Shown piece after piece: positions 35,510 to 44,372 of a stretch of DNA of 64,000 nt (positions are counted from its first letter, which is position 1; each line of letters opens with the position of its first letter). The DNA comes from UMGS1696 sp045643285 (GTDB lineage Bacteria > Bacillota > Clostridia > Oscillospirales > CAG-272): assembly GCA_045643285.1 (NCBI GenBank), contig JAZUKN010000028.1:1-64000 (forward strand). Reading direction: 5' to 3'. Made by a program: the position numbers and the translations under genes. Under the pieces are notes generated by a model. That model did not search any database and was not told where the DNA came from. It worked only from the letters and a program-made list of their open reading frames with translations.

Positions 35510-36841
35510 TCACATTTGGTCAAGCACTTTTGTGAGTGCGTCAGCTTCGTTTAATGCGCGCTCGGCGTATGCTTCGTTGCGGTATTTCTTGCCGCCCTTG
35601 ACTTTGAATCCGAGCTGCGGCATAATGCCGAAGTTTGCGTTCATCGGCTGAAAAGTCGAACTTTCGCCTGTAGATATGTACTGAGCCATTGCGCCGATCA
35701 TCGTCACATTCGGGAAATAGAACGGCTCGCGTCCCTTTGACCTGAGTGCGGCGTTAGTACCTGCGACAAATCCTGACGCGGCTGATTCGATATATCCCTC
35801 AACTCCGGTCATCTGTCCCGCAAAATAGATATTGTGGTTCTGTCTCATCGAATAATCGGCGTCGAGCAGATCGGGGGAGCGCAGGAATGTATTGCGGTGC
35901 ATTACGCCGTAACGAAGAAATTCCGCATTCTCAAGCCCGGGTATCATACGGAACACTCTTCTCTGCTCGCCCCAGGTGAGGTGAGTCTGAAATCCGACGA
36001 GATTATACATCGTACCGTCTTCGTTCTCGCGTCTGAGCTGAACGACGGCGTAATATTCTTCGCCTGTTTTCGGGTTTCTTAATCCTACAGGCTTCATAGG
36101 CCCGTAGCGGAGCGTATCAACACCGCGTTTTGCCATAACTTCAACCGGCATACAGCCCTCGAAAACCTTGAGCTTGTCGCCTTTCTCAAAGTCGTGAAGC
36201 TCGGCTTCCTCGGCGTTCACAAGCGCGTCGTAGAATGCTTCGTACTCTTCTTTTGTGAACGGGCAGTTGATGTAGTCGGGAGTTCCTTTATCGTAACGTG
36301 ACGCAAAGAACGCCTTGTCCATATCGACCGATTCAAAATCAACTATCGGTGCTGCGGCATCGTAGAAATAAAGCGAATTTCCGCCTATCATCTCGGCAAT
36401 TGTACCTGCAAGTGCGTCGGAAGTAAGCGGGCCGGTGGCTACAACAGTAATTTCATTGTCGGGAATAGAAGACATTTCTTCTTCGATAACTTCGATCTCG
36501 GGACACGAACGGATCTTTTCCGTAACATACTCGGAGAACAGCACGCGGTCAACTGCAATCGCACCGCCGGCCTTGACGCCGGTCTTCTTCGCCGCTTCCA
36601 TAATGAGTGAGCCCATACGGTAAAGCTCTTCTTTGAGCAGTCCTGATGCGTTGGTGACCTCACCGGAGCGGAGAGAATTGGAGCAGACAAGTTCTGCAAA
36701 TCCGTCGGAATGATGTGCAGGGGATTTTTTCTTCGGCTTCATCTCAAAGAGGCGGACGTGCGCGCCGTGGCGTACTGCCTGCCATGCTGCTTCGCTTCCG
36801 GCAAGTCCGGCGCCATAGACGTTTATAACATTATCATTCAT
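35510..36841 (-). CDS. trmFO: Folate/FAD-dependent tRNA uridine-54 methyltransferase
   Basis: A 443-residue flavoprotein that makes 5-methyluridine 54 in tRNA using methylenetetrahydrofolate. The FAD-binding YGAGLAGSEAAWQ (about 9-21), FEMKP, the segment LVCSNSLRS (about 51-59) and QLGFKVKGGKKYRNEAYAERAL near the C-terminus are all present. It sits directly after topA (6 bp), a conserved pairing. Confidence 0.95.
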   Translation of the reverse strand: MNDNVINVYGAGLAGSEAAWQAVRHGAHVRLFEMKPKKKSPAHHSDGFAELVCSNSLRSGEVTNASGLLKEELYRMGSLIMEAAKKTGVKAGGAIAVDRVLFSEYVTEKIRSCPEIEVIEEEMSSIPDNEITVVATGPLTSDALAGTIAEMIGGNSLYFYDAAAPIVDFESVDMDKAFFASRYDKGTPDYINCPFTKEEYEAFYDALVNAEEAELHDFEKGDKLKVFEGCMPVEVMAKRGVDTLRYGPMKPVGLRNPKTGEEYYAVVQLRRENEDGTMYNLVGFQTHLTWGEQRRVFRMIPGLENAEFLRYGVMHRNTFLRSPDLLDADYSMRQNHNIYFAGQMTGVEGYIESAASGFVAGTNAALRSKGREPFYFPNVTMIGAMAQYISTGESSTFQPMNANFGIMPQLGFKVKGGKKYRNEAYAERALNEADALTKVLDQM

Positions 36842-36847
36842 ATTGAT

Positions 36848-39106
36848 TTATTCACTTTTTGTGCTGTCGGGAAGGTCTTCCTTGTAGTTACATCCCTCAG
36901 TCTTGCAGATCAGCATATTTTTGCCTTTCTTGCGGAATAACATACCGCCGCACTTCGGGCATTTATTTTCGGTCGGGAGATCCCACGACGAGAACTTGCA
37001 CGCCGGATATTTCGAGCAGGAGTAGAACACTGTCTTGTTCTTGCCGAATTTTGTTACTATATCCGAGCCGCATTCGGGGCATTTCACGTCAAGCGTGTGT
37101 ACCTTCTGCATCGTATATTTACACTCGGGATAACGTGAACAAGCGTAGAACGTGCCGTATCTGCCACTGCGCTTTATCATATCCGCGCCGCACTGTTCGC
37201 ACTTCATCGGTGCGACTTCGGCTTTTTTCTCGACAAGACCTTCGCTCGTTTTCATGAGCGGTTTTGTATTCTTGCAGGTCGGGTAGTTCGGGCAAGCGGC
37301 GAATTTGCCGAAGCGTCCATTCTTAACGACCATTTTTGCGCCGCATTTTTCGCAGATTATGTCTGTTTCCTCAACGGGAACGTCAATGTCTTCGTCTGCC
37401 ATTGTGACTTTTGCGGCGTCAAGCTCTTTCGAGAAACCCGAATAGAAAGTATTCAGCACGCCGAGCATAGTGTCTTTGCCGTCTTCGATCTTATCAAGGC
37501 GGTCTTCCATTTCTGCCGTGAACTTACAGTCGACGACATCGGGGAAATTGCGGCACATAATGTCTGTCGTTATCTCACCGAGCTGTGTCGGGATCAGGGA
37601 TTTGCCCTGTCTCTTAACATAACCGCGAGAGATGATCGTCGTGATTATCGTAGCGTAGGTACTCGGTCTGCCGATTCCCTTTTCTTCAAGGAATTTAACA
37701 AGCGAGCCTTCGTTGTATCTTGCCGGAGGTTCTGTGAAATGCTGGAGAGGAGAAACTTTCTCACACGCAAGCGTTTCACCGACGGTGAGCTTAGGAAGAC
37801 GTGTATTTTCTTCGTCCTTTGCGTCATCCGTGGATTCTTCGTAAACCGTCATGAATCCGGGGAACTTCACTGTATATCCGTTTGCGCGGAATGTGTAGCC
37901 GGAGCAGAGGAAATCGGTCTGGAGAGTTGACAGTTCGGCAGATTCCATCTGAGAAGCGATGAATCTCTCGAAAATGAGCTTATAGAGCTTGTACTGATCG
38001 GCGGTAAGATATTTCTTTATTGCGGCAGGCTCAAGCATAGCGCCCGACGGACGGATAGCTTCATGCGCGTCCTGAGTACCCGCTTTTGTTTTATATACTC
38101 TCGCCTGTGCAGGGTAATACTCTTTGCCGTACTTGCCTGTAATATATTCCCGTGCAAGATCGCGTGCTTCGTCGGAGATGCGGAGAGAGTCTGTACGCAT
38201 ATATGTGATAAGACCCTGTATGCCGCCGTTTTCACTTCCGACGTTGATACCTTCGTAAAGCTCCTGCGCAACATTCATCGTGCGCTGTGACTGGAAATTG
38301 AGCTTACGCGACGCTTCCTGCTGGAGAGTCGATGTAGTGAACGGAGGAGCCGGAGTCTTGACCTTCTTGCCCTCTTTGATCTCAGACACAGCGAAAGGTT
38401 TGCCGTTTACTGCGTTATAGATCTTCATCGCGTCGGATTCGTTATTAAGTTCGAGCTTTGTGCTCGATCCGGCTACTCCGAAGAATTTTGTTTCAAACGG
38501 TTTTCCCGTCTTTGCGGAAAGAAGAGCGGATACCGTCCAATATTCCTGCGGAATGAACGCTCTGATCTCGTTTTCGCGGTCTACGATTATCTTGGTTGCG
38601 ACGGACTGTACTCTTCCTGCAGAAAGTCCGCTCTTTACTGTCTTCCAAAGAAACGGAGAGAGCTTGTAGCCGACGATCCTGTCAAGTATTCTGCGCGTCT
38701 GCTGTGCGTTTACGATGTCGATATCAATGTCGCGCGGATGCTTTATGGATTCTTTAACGACAGACTTTGTGACGGCATTGAACGTAACGCGCTTTACCTT
38801 GTCTTCTGGAATCTCAAGCGCGGTAACGAGATGCCATGCGATAGCCTCACCCTCGCGGTCAGGGTCCGTTGCGAGATAGATACGGTCAGCTTTCTTGACT
38901 TCTTTTTTGAGTTCCTTGATAAGGTCTCCCTTGCCGCGGATGTTGATATAGTGCGCCTCAAAGCCGTTGTCAATATCAATCCCGAGCGTGGATTTAGGCA
39001 GGTCTCTTACGTGTCCTTTTGACGCAACCACCTTATACGACGAGCCGAGATAGCTCTTGACGGTATTTGCCTTGTAGGGCGACTCCATTATAACGAGATT
39101 TACCAT
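36848..39106 (-). CDS. topA: DNA topoisomerase I
   Basis: A 752-residue type IA topoisomerase that relaxes negative supercoils. An N-terminal Toprim domain (NLVIMESPYKANTVKSYL, then DPDREGEAIAWH) is followed by the active-site Tyr in GLITYMRTDSLRIS. Four C-terminal zinc ribbons of the CxxCG...C type span about 595-750. The P-loop-like residue pair after ESP is YK rather than the commoner AK, which is otherwise unremarkable. Confidence 0.97.
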   Translation of the reverse strand: MVNLVIMESPYKANTVKSYLGSSYKVVASKGHVRDLPKSTLGIDIDNGFEAHYINIRGKGDLIKELKKEVKKADRIYLATDPDREGEAIAWHLVTALEIPEDKVKRVTFNAVTKSVVKESIKHPRDIDIDIVNAQQTRRILDRIVGYKLSPFLWKTVKSGLSAGRVQSVATKIIVDRENEIRAFIPQEYWTVSALLSAKTGKPFETKFFGVAGSSTKLELNNESDAMKIYNAVNGKPFAVSEIKEGKKVKTPAPPFTTSTLQQEASRKLNFQSQRTMNVAQELYEGINVGSENGGIQGLITYMRTDSLRISDEARDLAREYITGKYGKEYYPAQARVYKTKAGTQDAHEAIRPSGAMLEPAAIKKYLTADQYKLYKLIFERFIASQMESAELSTLQTDFLCSGYTFRANGYTVKFPGFMTVYEESTDDAKDEENTRLPKLTVGETLACEKVSPLQHFTEPPARYNEGSLVKFLEEKGIGRPSTYATIITTIISRGYVKRQGKSLIPTQLGEITTDIMCRNFPDVVDCKFTAEMEDRLDKIEDGKDTMLGVLNTFYSGFSKELDAAKVTMADEDIDVPVEETDIICEKCGAKMVVKNGRFGKFAACPNYPTCKNTKPLMKTSEGLVEKKAEVAPMKCEQCGADMIKRSGRYGTFYACSRYPECKYTMQKVHTLDVKCPECGSDIVTKFGKNKTVFYSCSKYPACKFSSWDLPTENKCPKCGGMLFRKKGKNMLICKTEGCNYKEDLPDSTKSE

Positions 39107-39141
39107 ATAGTGAAACAGTTCCCTTCCTGTATTTTTTCGAT

Positions 39142-40581
39142 TTAATCGTTTTCCGACTGCATTATATCGTCCGGTGCGGTCCTCATAAAGTAACCGCCGC
39201 CTCCCGATTCGACTGCTCCTGCCATTTCAAGCATAGTGAGCGCGGACAAAACATCACTTACCGAAATTGCGGCTGAAACGAGATCATCCGGCAAAGTCGG
39301 AACATTTGGTTTCATCTTATTATATACCTTGATTTCGTTTTCATCAAGCATATCGAGATCAATTTTTTGCGCCGGAATAACATTTTGTTTGTTTTGAACA
39401 TTATTTGCCCTTTTTTCGGGGTAAATATTCTCTGTTTTGATATTATTTTCTGTCGGTTTCTCCGCCTGTTTCAGCTCGACTTTGCGTAAAACGGGAGCGG
39501 AGAGCGGTGTTTCTTTTGTTTTATCGGTATTTTTCTTTGTCGCACGTCCGCCGTATGTGCCGCGTCCGTAATAATTGCGGCTTTCGTACGACGTGCCTAT
39601 CCTCATTCTGTCCATTGCATCGGATGAGAGCTTTTCCGAATCAAAGTTCCGCATTTTCGCATGGCAACGGTCAACGCTTATCGTGTTCGAGTAAATGAAC
39701 TCAAATTCAGACAGAATATCCTCCGCACAAACACAAGAAAGCGCACCGTCCCGGATCAGAAGATTCGGTCCCTCCGCGCCCTCGTCTCCGACTTTACCTG
39801 GAACAGCAAAGAGCTTCTTTCCCTGTGTAACGGCGAGCTTTGCCGTAATAAGCGCGCCCGACTGCGGTCCGGCTTCAACAACGACAGTTGCGTCGGAAAG
39901 TCCGCTCATGATACGGTTTCTCACCGGGAAATGTGCGCCGACCGGCGGTGTTCCCGGTGCGTATTCCGAAATGACCGCGCCTTTTTCCATGATTTTATAG
40001 TAAATCTCGCGGTGTTCTTTCGGATAGATCACATCAACACCCGAGCCGAGAACGGCTATAGTCTGTCCGCCGGAATCAAGCGCACCGAGCATACCCATAC
40101 TGTCCGCACCGAGTGCCATTCCGCTGACTACGACAGCACCGCCGTACGCAAGTCCTCGTCCGAGAGAGTAAGCCAATTTTCTTCCGTACGGTGTCATCGT
40201 TCTTGTGCCGACTATCGTTGTAAGCATATTTGTTCCGCAGTCTGGAAGAGTTCCGCGGACATAAAGCACAACGGGCATATCCGGCAGTGTGCGAAGCTGT
40301 TTCGGGTATTCACGCGAGTCAAAAGGCACGACGTTTATTCCGAGATCGTCGCACTTTGACATGATATATTCGGCTTTTGTGAGTGAGCGGTTTTCGAGTT
40401 TTGCTTCGATCTTTGCGATCTTTTCTTCGTCGAAGTTTTCGTCCGGCTCAAGAGAATCCGCCGCCTCTCTGTATACTCTTTCGGCGGTGCGGAACTTGTC
40501 GAGAAGCAGTACCGCCGTTCTGCTGCCCTGTCCGAACGTTTCGGCGAGCCAAATGGAATACACTCTTGCGTCGTCTGTCAT
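39142..40581 (-). CDS. dprA: DNA-processing protein DprA with long linker
   Basis: A 479-residue protein that loads RecA onto incoming single-stranded DNA during transformation. The Rossmann core is clear: IVGTRTMTPYG, GGAVVSGMALGAD-like segment, GQTIAVLGSGVDVIYP and FPVRNRIMSGLS. Between the core and a C-terminal winged helix (about 410-475) lies about 100 residues of Lys/Asn/Thr-rich linker, which makes the protein longer than the usual 360-370. Gene order dprA-topA-trmFO is common. Confidence 0.94.
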   Translation of the reverse strand: MTDDARVYSIWLAETFGQGSRTAVLLLDKFRTAERVYREAADSLEPDENFDEEKIAKIEAKLENRSLTKAEYIMSKCDDLGINVVPFDSREYPKQLRTLPDMPVVLYVRGTLPDCGTNMLTTIVGTRTMTPYGRKLAYSLGRGLAYGGAVVVSGMALGADSMGMLGALDSGGQTIAVLGSGVDVIYPKEHREIYYKIMEKGAVISEYAPGTPPVGAHFPVRNRIMSGLSDATVVVEAGPQSGALITAKLAVTQGKKLFAVPGKVGDEGAEGPNLLIRDGALSCVCAEDILSEFEFIYSNTISVDRCHAKMRNFDSEKLSSDAMDRMRIGTSYESRNYYGRGTYGGRATKKNTDKTKETPLSAPVLRKVELKQAEKPTENNIKTENIYPEKRANNVQNKQNVIPAQKIDLDMLDENEIKVYNKMKPNVPTLPDDLVSAAISVSDVLSALTMLEMAGAVESGGGGYFMRTAPDDIMQSEND

Positions 40582-40596
40582 TCCGTACCTCCGTTT

Positions 40597-41433
40597 TTAT
40601 CTTTCGTTTCTGAAATATTCCCACATGATGCAGACTGCGGCGGCCGATGCGTTCAGCGATTCCGTTTCTCCTGCCATAGGGATCTTCACGCACATATCAC
40701 ACGATTTTACAACATCGTCCGATATACCGTGCCCTTCGTTGCCGATAATGATACAGTCGCTTTTCTCGGTCTTATATTCGCCGAGAGTTACGGTATTTTC
40801 GCCGAGCGTGGCGCCGATCACCCGTCTGCCGAATGAACGCATATTCCGTACAACATCGACTGTGTCCCGAACGGCAAAAATCGGCATACGGAACAAAGCC
40901 CCCATTGCCGAGCGGACTGTTTTCGGATTATATATATCGGCGCAGCCTGACAGTACGACTCCGCCGACTCCGAGTGCCTCAGCCGAGCGGATTATCGTGC
41001 CGAGGTTGCCGGGATCGCGTATCTCGTCAAGCATTATGATCCGTCTGCCGCTCTGCCACTGCGCAAAATCGGTGCAGAAGTGCAGTGATCGCATATGATT
41101 CACAACTGCTATAACGCCCTGCGGCGCTTTTTCTGTTGAAATTTTTTCGAATGCTGCGTCGGAAAGGAGAGTAAACTTCACTTTTCCGTCTTTTGCGAAC
41201 GAAAGTATCTCTTCGTCCGGCGTACCTTCAAGATAACTCTCCGAGATAAGTACATCATGCACTTCTGCGTGACGAAGTGCTTCTCTCGTGAGCTTTACGC
41301 CCTCCGCGAGAAACAGCGATTCCGCTTTACGTGCTTTTTCTTCCTTGAGAGACGAATACTGTACAACACGCGGATTCTGACGGGAAGAAATATACTCAGC
41401 TCCGGTCAATTTAATGAATGTATTTTTGTCCAT
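40597..41433 (-). CDS. SpoU/TrmH family RNA methyltransferase
   Basis: A 278-residue knotted methyltransferase that 2'-O-methylates rRNA or tRNA. An N-terminal substrate-binding domain (1-105) precedes the SPOUT core with LDEIRDPGNLGTIIRSAEA, IIIGNEGHGIS and IPMAGETESLNASAAAVCIMWEYFR. The exact target nucleotide cannot be told from sequence. It precedes dprA by 15 bp. Confidence 0.93.
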   Translation of the reverse strand: MDKNTFIKLTGAEYISSRQNPRVVQYSSLKEEKARKAESLFLAEGVKLTREALRHAEVHDVLISESYLEGTPDEEILSFAKDGKVKFTLLSDAAFEKISTEKAPQGVIAVVNHMRSLHFCTDFAQWQSGRRIIMLDEIRDPGNLGTIIRSAEALGVGGVVLSGCADIYNPKTVRSAMGALFRMPIFAVRDTVDVVRNMRSFGRRVIGATLGENTVTLGEYKTEKSDCIIIGNEGHGISDDVVKSCDMCVKIPMAGETESLNASAAAVCIMWEYFRNER

Positions 41434-41442
41434 ATATAAGAA

Positions 41443-41468
41443 TAAAGGGTGTCACAAGCGCAACACCC
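41443..41468 (-). terminator. Intrinsic terminator of the infC-rpmI-rplT operon
   Basis: GGGTGT (41447-41452) pairs with ACACCC (41463-41468). On the minus strand it is followed by TTTATTCTT, directly after rplT. Confidence 0.75.
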
Positions 41469-41484
41469 CCCTATATTATGTTTT

Positions 41485-41844
41485 TTATTTATTGAGTGCT
41501 TTCTTAGCGGAATCGCAGATAGCGGCGAATGCGTCCTTGTCAGCGATAGCGATTTCGGAGAGCATCTTTCTGTTGAGGTCGATGCCTGCGAGCTTAAGAC
41601 CGTGCATAAGTGTGGAATAATTCATTCCGTTTACTTTAGCCTGTGCGGAGATTCTTGCGATCCAGAGTGCGCGGAAATCTCTCTTCTTCTGCTTACGTCC
41701 GATGTATGCGTAGTTACCGCTCTTCATTACGGCCTGTTTAGCCATCTTGAAGTGCTTCGATTTGGATCCCCAGTAGCCCTTGGCTGCCTTGAGCATTGCA
41801 TTTCTTCTCTTGCGCGTCATCATTGCGCCTTTTACTCTTGCCAT
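41485..41844 (-). CDS. rplT: 50S ribosomal protein L20
   Basis: A 119-residue ribosomal protein with the typical start MARVKGAMMTRKRR and the segment FRALWIARISAQAKVNGMNYSTLMHGL, broken here by nothing unusual. L20 binds 23S rRNA early in assembly, and in Firmicutes it can repress its own operon by binding the leader. It is the last gene of infC-rpmI-rplT. Confidence 0.97.
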   Translation of the reverse strand: MARVKGAMMTRKRRNAMLKAAKGYWGSKSKHFKMAKQAVMKSGNYAYIGRKQKKRDFRALWIARISAQAKVNGMNYSTLMHGLKLAGIDLNRKMLSEIAIADKDAFAAICDSAKKALNK

Positions 41845-41879
41845 TTTATTTAATCCTTTCTATCAATTACAATGTTGAA

Positions 41880-42083
41880 TCAGTCTTTGCAGATGAGTCT
41901 CTTAACGTTGGCTGTCATAGCCTTGTCAAGGATTCTGGAGCCTCTGAGGCGTCTCTTCATCTTCTGGTTCTTCTGACCGAGGTTATGACGGTGAGAAGGA
42001 TGGAATACTTTAACTTTGCCTGTTCCTGTTACTGAGAATCTTTTAGCAGATGCTCTGTGAGACTTAATTTTGATCTTTGCCAT
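41880..42083 (-). CDS. rpmI: 50S ribosomal protein L35
   Basis: A 67-residue basic ribosomal protein with the family pattern MAKIKIKSHRASAKRFSVTG and KRRLRGSRIL. It lies between infC and rplT, the near-universal order. Confidence 0.97.
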   Translation of the reverse strand: MAKIKIKSHRASAKRFSVTGTGKVKVFHPSHRHNLGQKNQKMKRRLRGSRILDKAMTANVKRLICKD

Positions 42084-42111
42084 TTTTGCATATATCCTTT
42101 CAAAATATTTT

Positions 42112-42696
42112 TTATTCTGCTTTGGTTTCAGGCTCTTCGGGTTCAGCCTTTTTCTTTTCTGCGGTTTCTTTCTGCGGTTTCTGCGGCTTTACGGGGGATA
42201 CGAACATCGTGAGCTGTCTTCCGTCGAGAACAGGTTTTTTGTCGACTGTACCGAATTCGGAAACATAGTCCGCGAACTTTTCGAGCATTTCAAGACCGAT
42301 CTCCTGGTGTGCGATCTCACGGCCTTTGAATCTGAGGCATACTCTGACCTTATCGCCGCCCTGGAGGAATTTTATCGCGCGGTTGGCTTTTGTCTCGAAG
42401 TCGTGTGTGTCGATACGGCAGGAAAGCTGTACTTCCTTTACTTCGATAGTCTGCTGTTTCTTGCGCGCTTCCTTTTCTCTCTTGTCGATCTCGTAACGGT
42501 ATTTGCCGTAGTCCATTGCTTTTGCAACGGGCGGTGTTGCGCCTGGAGAGATAAGAACAAGGTCGAAGCCGTGGTCGTAAGCGTAGGTCTTTGCTTCGTT
42601 CAGACTCATGATACCGAGCTGAGCGCCGTTTTCGTCGAGCATACGAAGCTCTTTCGCTCTGATGTCGTCGTTGATTAAAAGTTCTTTAGTGCTAAT
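42112..42696 (-). CDS. infC: Translation initiation factor IF-3, ATT start codon
   Basis: A 194-residue factor that keeps the small ribosomal subunit free and checks the start codon. The reading frame upstream of the first ATG (42642) continues with the conserved LLINDDIRAKELRMLDENG N-terminus. It can only begin at an ATT at 42694-42696, which follows GGAGGTG by 7 bases. A rare ATT start on infC is the known basis of IF-3 autoregulation in E. coli and other bacteria. The C-terminus carries a Lys/Glu/Pro-rich extension. Confidence 0.93.
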   Translation of the reverse strand: MSTKELLINDDIRAKELRMLDENGAQLGIMSLNEAKTYAYDHGFDLVLISPGATPPVAKAMDYGKYRYEIDKREKEARKKQQTIEVKEVQLSCRIDTHDFETKANRAIKFLQGGDKVRVCLRFKGREIAHQEIGLEMLEKFADYVSEFGTVDKKPVLDGRQLTMFVSPVKPQKPQKETAEKKKAEPEEPETKAE

Positions 42697-42723
42697 AGTC
42701 AGGCACCTCCATCAAGTTAAGAA

Positions 42724-42769
42724 AAAGTTAAAAGAAATCGCACGAAGACACATACATTCCCCGTGCGAT
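42724..42769 (-). terminator. Attenuator terminator in the infC leader
   Basis: ATCGCACG (42737-42744) pairs with CGTGCGAT (42762-42769). On the minus strand it is followed by TTCTTTT and more T. It lies 28 bp before the ATT start of infC, so readthrough must be controlled. Confidence 0.85.
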
Positions 42770-42848
42770 GATCGACTTATCTATTGAACCCGAACGTGTT
42801 CTGTGACAGTCAGGTGAGAACGGAGAAATGTTCTGCTTCTTTGTACCT
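42737..42848 (-). promoter_or_regulatory. Structured leader of infC-rpmI-rplT (L20/IF-3 leader-like)
   Basis: On the minus strand the leader contains AAAGAAGCAGAAC...GTTCTCACCTGACTGTCAC, which can form a GAAC/GTTC stem, and ends at an intrinsic terminator. Leaders of this operon in Firmicutes are bound by L20 or respond to IF-3 and cause premature termination. The assignment rests on position and architecture rather than a scored covariance match. Confidence 0.7.
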
Positions 42849-42852
42849 AGTC

Positions 42853-42881
42853 ATTATACATCACCGTTTTTCATTTGTCAA
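42853..42881 (-). promoter_or_regulatory. Perfect-consensus promoter of infC-rpmI-rplT
   Basis: TTGACA (plus 42876-42881), 17-bp spacer, TATAAT (42853-42858) on the minus strand. Confidence 0.88.
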
Positions 42882-43052
42882 GTGGTTTTTATAAAAAAAT
42901 ACACATTTTTTACCGATTACGGCAAGTTTTTATTGTAATATCATATATCAAACGTGACAAAACTATATACGGAACGCGCGTGACGTTCCTTTATATAGAT
43001 TTCGGTAATTTTACCGCGGAGCCGGGCATCCACGCCGCCTGCTCCGTACATA

Positions 43053-43268
43053 AGGAGTTATGATTTGCTGACGCAAAGTTATGATTGCTTCGCAAGTGAT
43101 GATTTGCTTCGCAAAACGATGAACTGCTTCGCCGTGTTTATAGTTCCGACGAAGTCGGATCATCACTGCCGCAGGCATCATCGTTCCGACAAAGTCGGAT
43201 CATCACTGCCGCAGGCATCATCGTTCCGACGAAGTCGGATCATCGTTGCTGCAGGCATCACAACTCCT
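43053..43268. repeat. Array of mini-palindromes bounded by inverted repeats
   Basis: The block is flanked by AGGAGTTATGAT (43053-43064) and its near-perfect inverse ATCACAACTCCT (43257-43268). Inside, the left part has short stems TTTGC-GCAAA and TTGC-TTC-GCAA (43064-43077, 43085-43095, 43103-43115). The right part has three 40-bp direct repeats (43143-43182, 43183-43222, 43223-43262), each with the stems TCCGAC-GAA-GTCGGA and TGCC-GCA-GGCA. The right flank runs into the sigK stop codon. No protein-coding gene is credible here. It looks like a small non-autonomous repetitive element. Confidence 0.85.
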
Positions 43269-43953
43269 ATAGTATTTCTCTTATTTTTTCAAGAGCAGAT
43301 TTTTCTATACGGCTGACGTATGAACGTGAAATGTTCAGTCTTTCTGCCGTTTCACGCTGGGTGAGAGGTTTCCGTCCGTCAAGACCGTAGCGCAGAATTA
43401 TTATCTGCCGTTCTCTCACGCCGAGGCATTTCATTATATATTCCCCGGCTTTGGATATTTTTATTTTCGTATCAATATCGTCGGCTATGGTGTCTTCGGT
43501 GCAGATTATATCGCCGTACGTCAGCGCGTTTCCGTCTCGGTCGGTGTCGATCGTATCGTTTATCGAGACTTCCTGCGACAGCTTTTTCTGCGAACGGAAG
43601 CACATAAGTATCTCGTTTTGAATGCACTTTGCTGCATACGTTGCAAACCGTGCGCCGTTCTCCGGCTTGAACGAATCCACGGACTTTATCAGTCCTATCG
43701 TTCCGACGGAGATAAGATCATCCTCCGACTGATTAGATCCATAGTATTTTCTCACAATATGCGCGACAAGGCGAAGATTATGCTCAATGAGCTTTGAGCG
43801 TGCCTGCTCGTCGCCCGTCTCACGGAAACGGACGAACAGCGTGTGTTCTTCGTCTTTAGAAAGAGGCGGCGGAAAATTGTTACCCCCGTTTCCTGCTGAA
43901 GAAAGCAGAACGGCGGAAACTCCTGCGAGAAGTGACAGCAAAAACGACAGCAT
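43267..43953 (-). CDS. sigK: RNA polymerase sigma-K factor
   Basis: A 228-residue sigma factor for late mother-cell gene expression in sporulation. A short hydrophobic N-terminus (LSFLLSLLAGVSAVLL, a pro-sequence like that of Clostridia sigma-K) precedes region 2 (LIEHNLRLVAHIVRKYY, DDLISVGTIGLIKSVD) and region 4 (LTQRETAERLNISRSYVSRIEK). The gene is continuous, with no skin-type insertion. The stop codon coincides with the end of the mini-palindrome array. Confidence 0.93.
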   Translation of the reverse strand: MLSFLLSLLAGVSAVLLSSAGNGGNNFPPPLSKDEEHTLFVRFRETGDEQARSKLIEHNLRLVAHIVRKYYGSNQSEDDLISVGTIGLIKSVDSFKPENGARFATYAAKCIQNEILMCFRSQKKLSQEVSINDTIDTDRDGNALTYGDIICTEDTIADDIDTKIKISKAGEYIMKCLGVRERQIIILRYGLDGRKPLTQRETAERLNISRSYVSRIEKSALEKIREIL

Positions 43954-43979
43954 TATATACTCCGATATTTGTTTTTTCG

Positions 43980-44007
43980 ATTATATTCACGTGCGAGAAA
44001 AATAATG
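43980..44007 (-). promoter_or_regulatory. Possible sigma-E-type promoter of sigK
   Basis: On the minus strand TCATTATT is followed after 13 bp by AATATAAT (43980-43987), close to the sigma-E pattern. Sigma-E control of sigK is expected from other sporulators. The match is partial. Confidence 0.4.
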
Positions 44008-44088
44008 ACTGAAAATCACTCGGCAATACATAAAATCGGAAAAATCGGGAAAGAATATTCACGAAACCGAAAGAAAGGAGTTTTTCTT

Positions 44089-44307
44089 ATGAACAACTGG
44101 ATCGACAGAATCGCTTTATTACTCGTAGTCGTGGGTGCGCTCAACTGGGGCTGCATCGGACTCTTCCGCTTTGACCTCGTTTCATGGATCGGAGGAGGTC
44201 AGGGCTCCGTTATCGCGCGCATCATCTACACGCTCGTCGCTCTCGCAGGACTCTGGTGCATTTCCCTCTTCTGGAGACCGAGCGAAGACAGAGAACTCGC
44301 CGACTGA
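44089..44307 (+). CDS. DUF378 family small membrane protein
   Basis: 72 residues with two hydrophobic helices. It matches DUF378: LLVVVGALNWGCIGLFRFDLV (about 10-30, interrupted by no gap) and IIYTLVALAGLWCI. Function unknown. The ATG at 44089 follows AAAGGAG; an upstream in-frame ATG has no such site. It is transcribed away from sigK. Confidence 0.85.
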   Translation: MNNWIDRIALLLVVVGALNWGCIGLFRFDLVSWIGGGQGSVIARIIYTLVALAGLWCISLFWRPSEDRELAD

Positions 44308-44321
44308 CAGTTTTCCTCCGC

Positions 44322-44361
44322 GAAAAAATCCTCCCGTGGATCACAGGAGGACTTTTTCTTT
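44322..44361. terminator. Bidirectional intrinsic terminator
   Basis: TCCTCC (44328-44333) pairs with GGAGGA (44345-44350), with T-rich tracts on both strands. It separates the DUF378 gene from the convergent permease gene. Confidence 0.8.
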
Positions 44362-44372
44362 TATCCGACCGT

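Noticed and set aside
43053..43268. CRISPR array
   Set aside because: The repeats are only three, are contiguous without spacers, and consist of nested palindromes.
43065..43316. 83-codon plus-strand open frame
   Set aside because: It is made of the tandem palindromic repeats and runs into the 3' end of sigK on the opposite strand.
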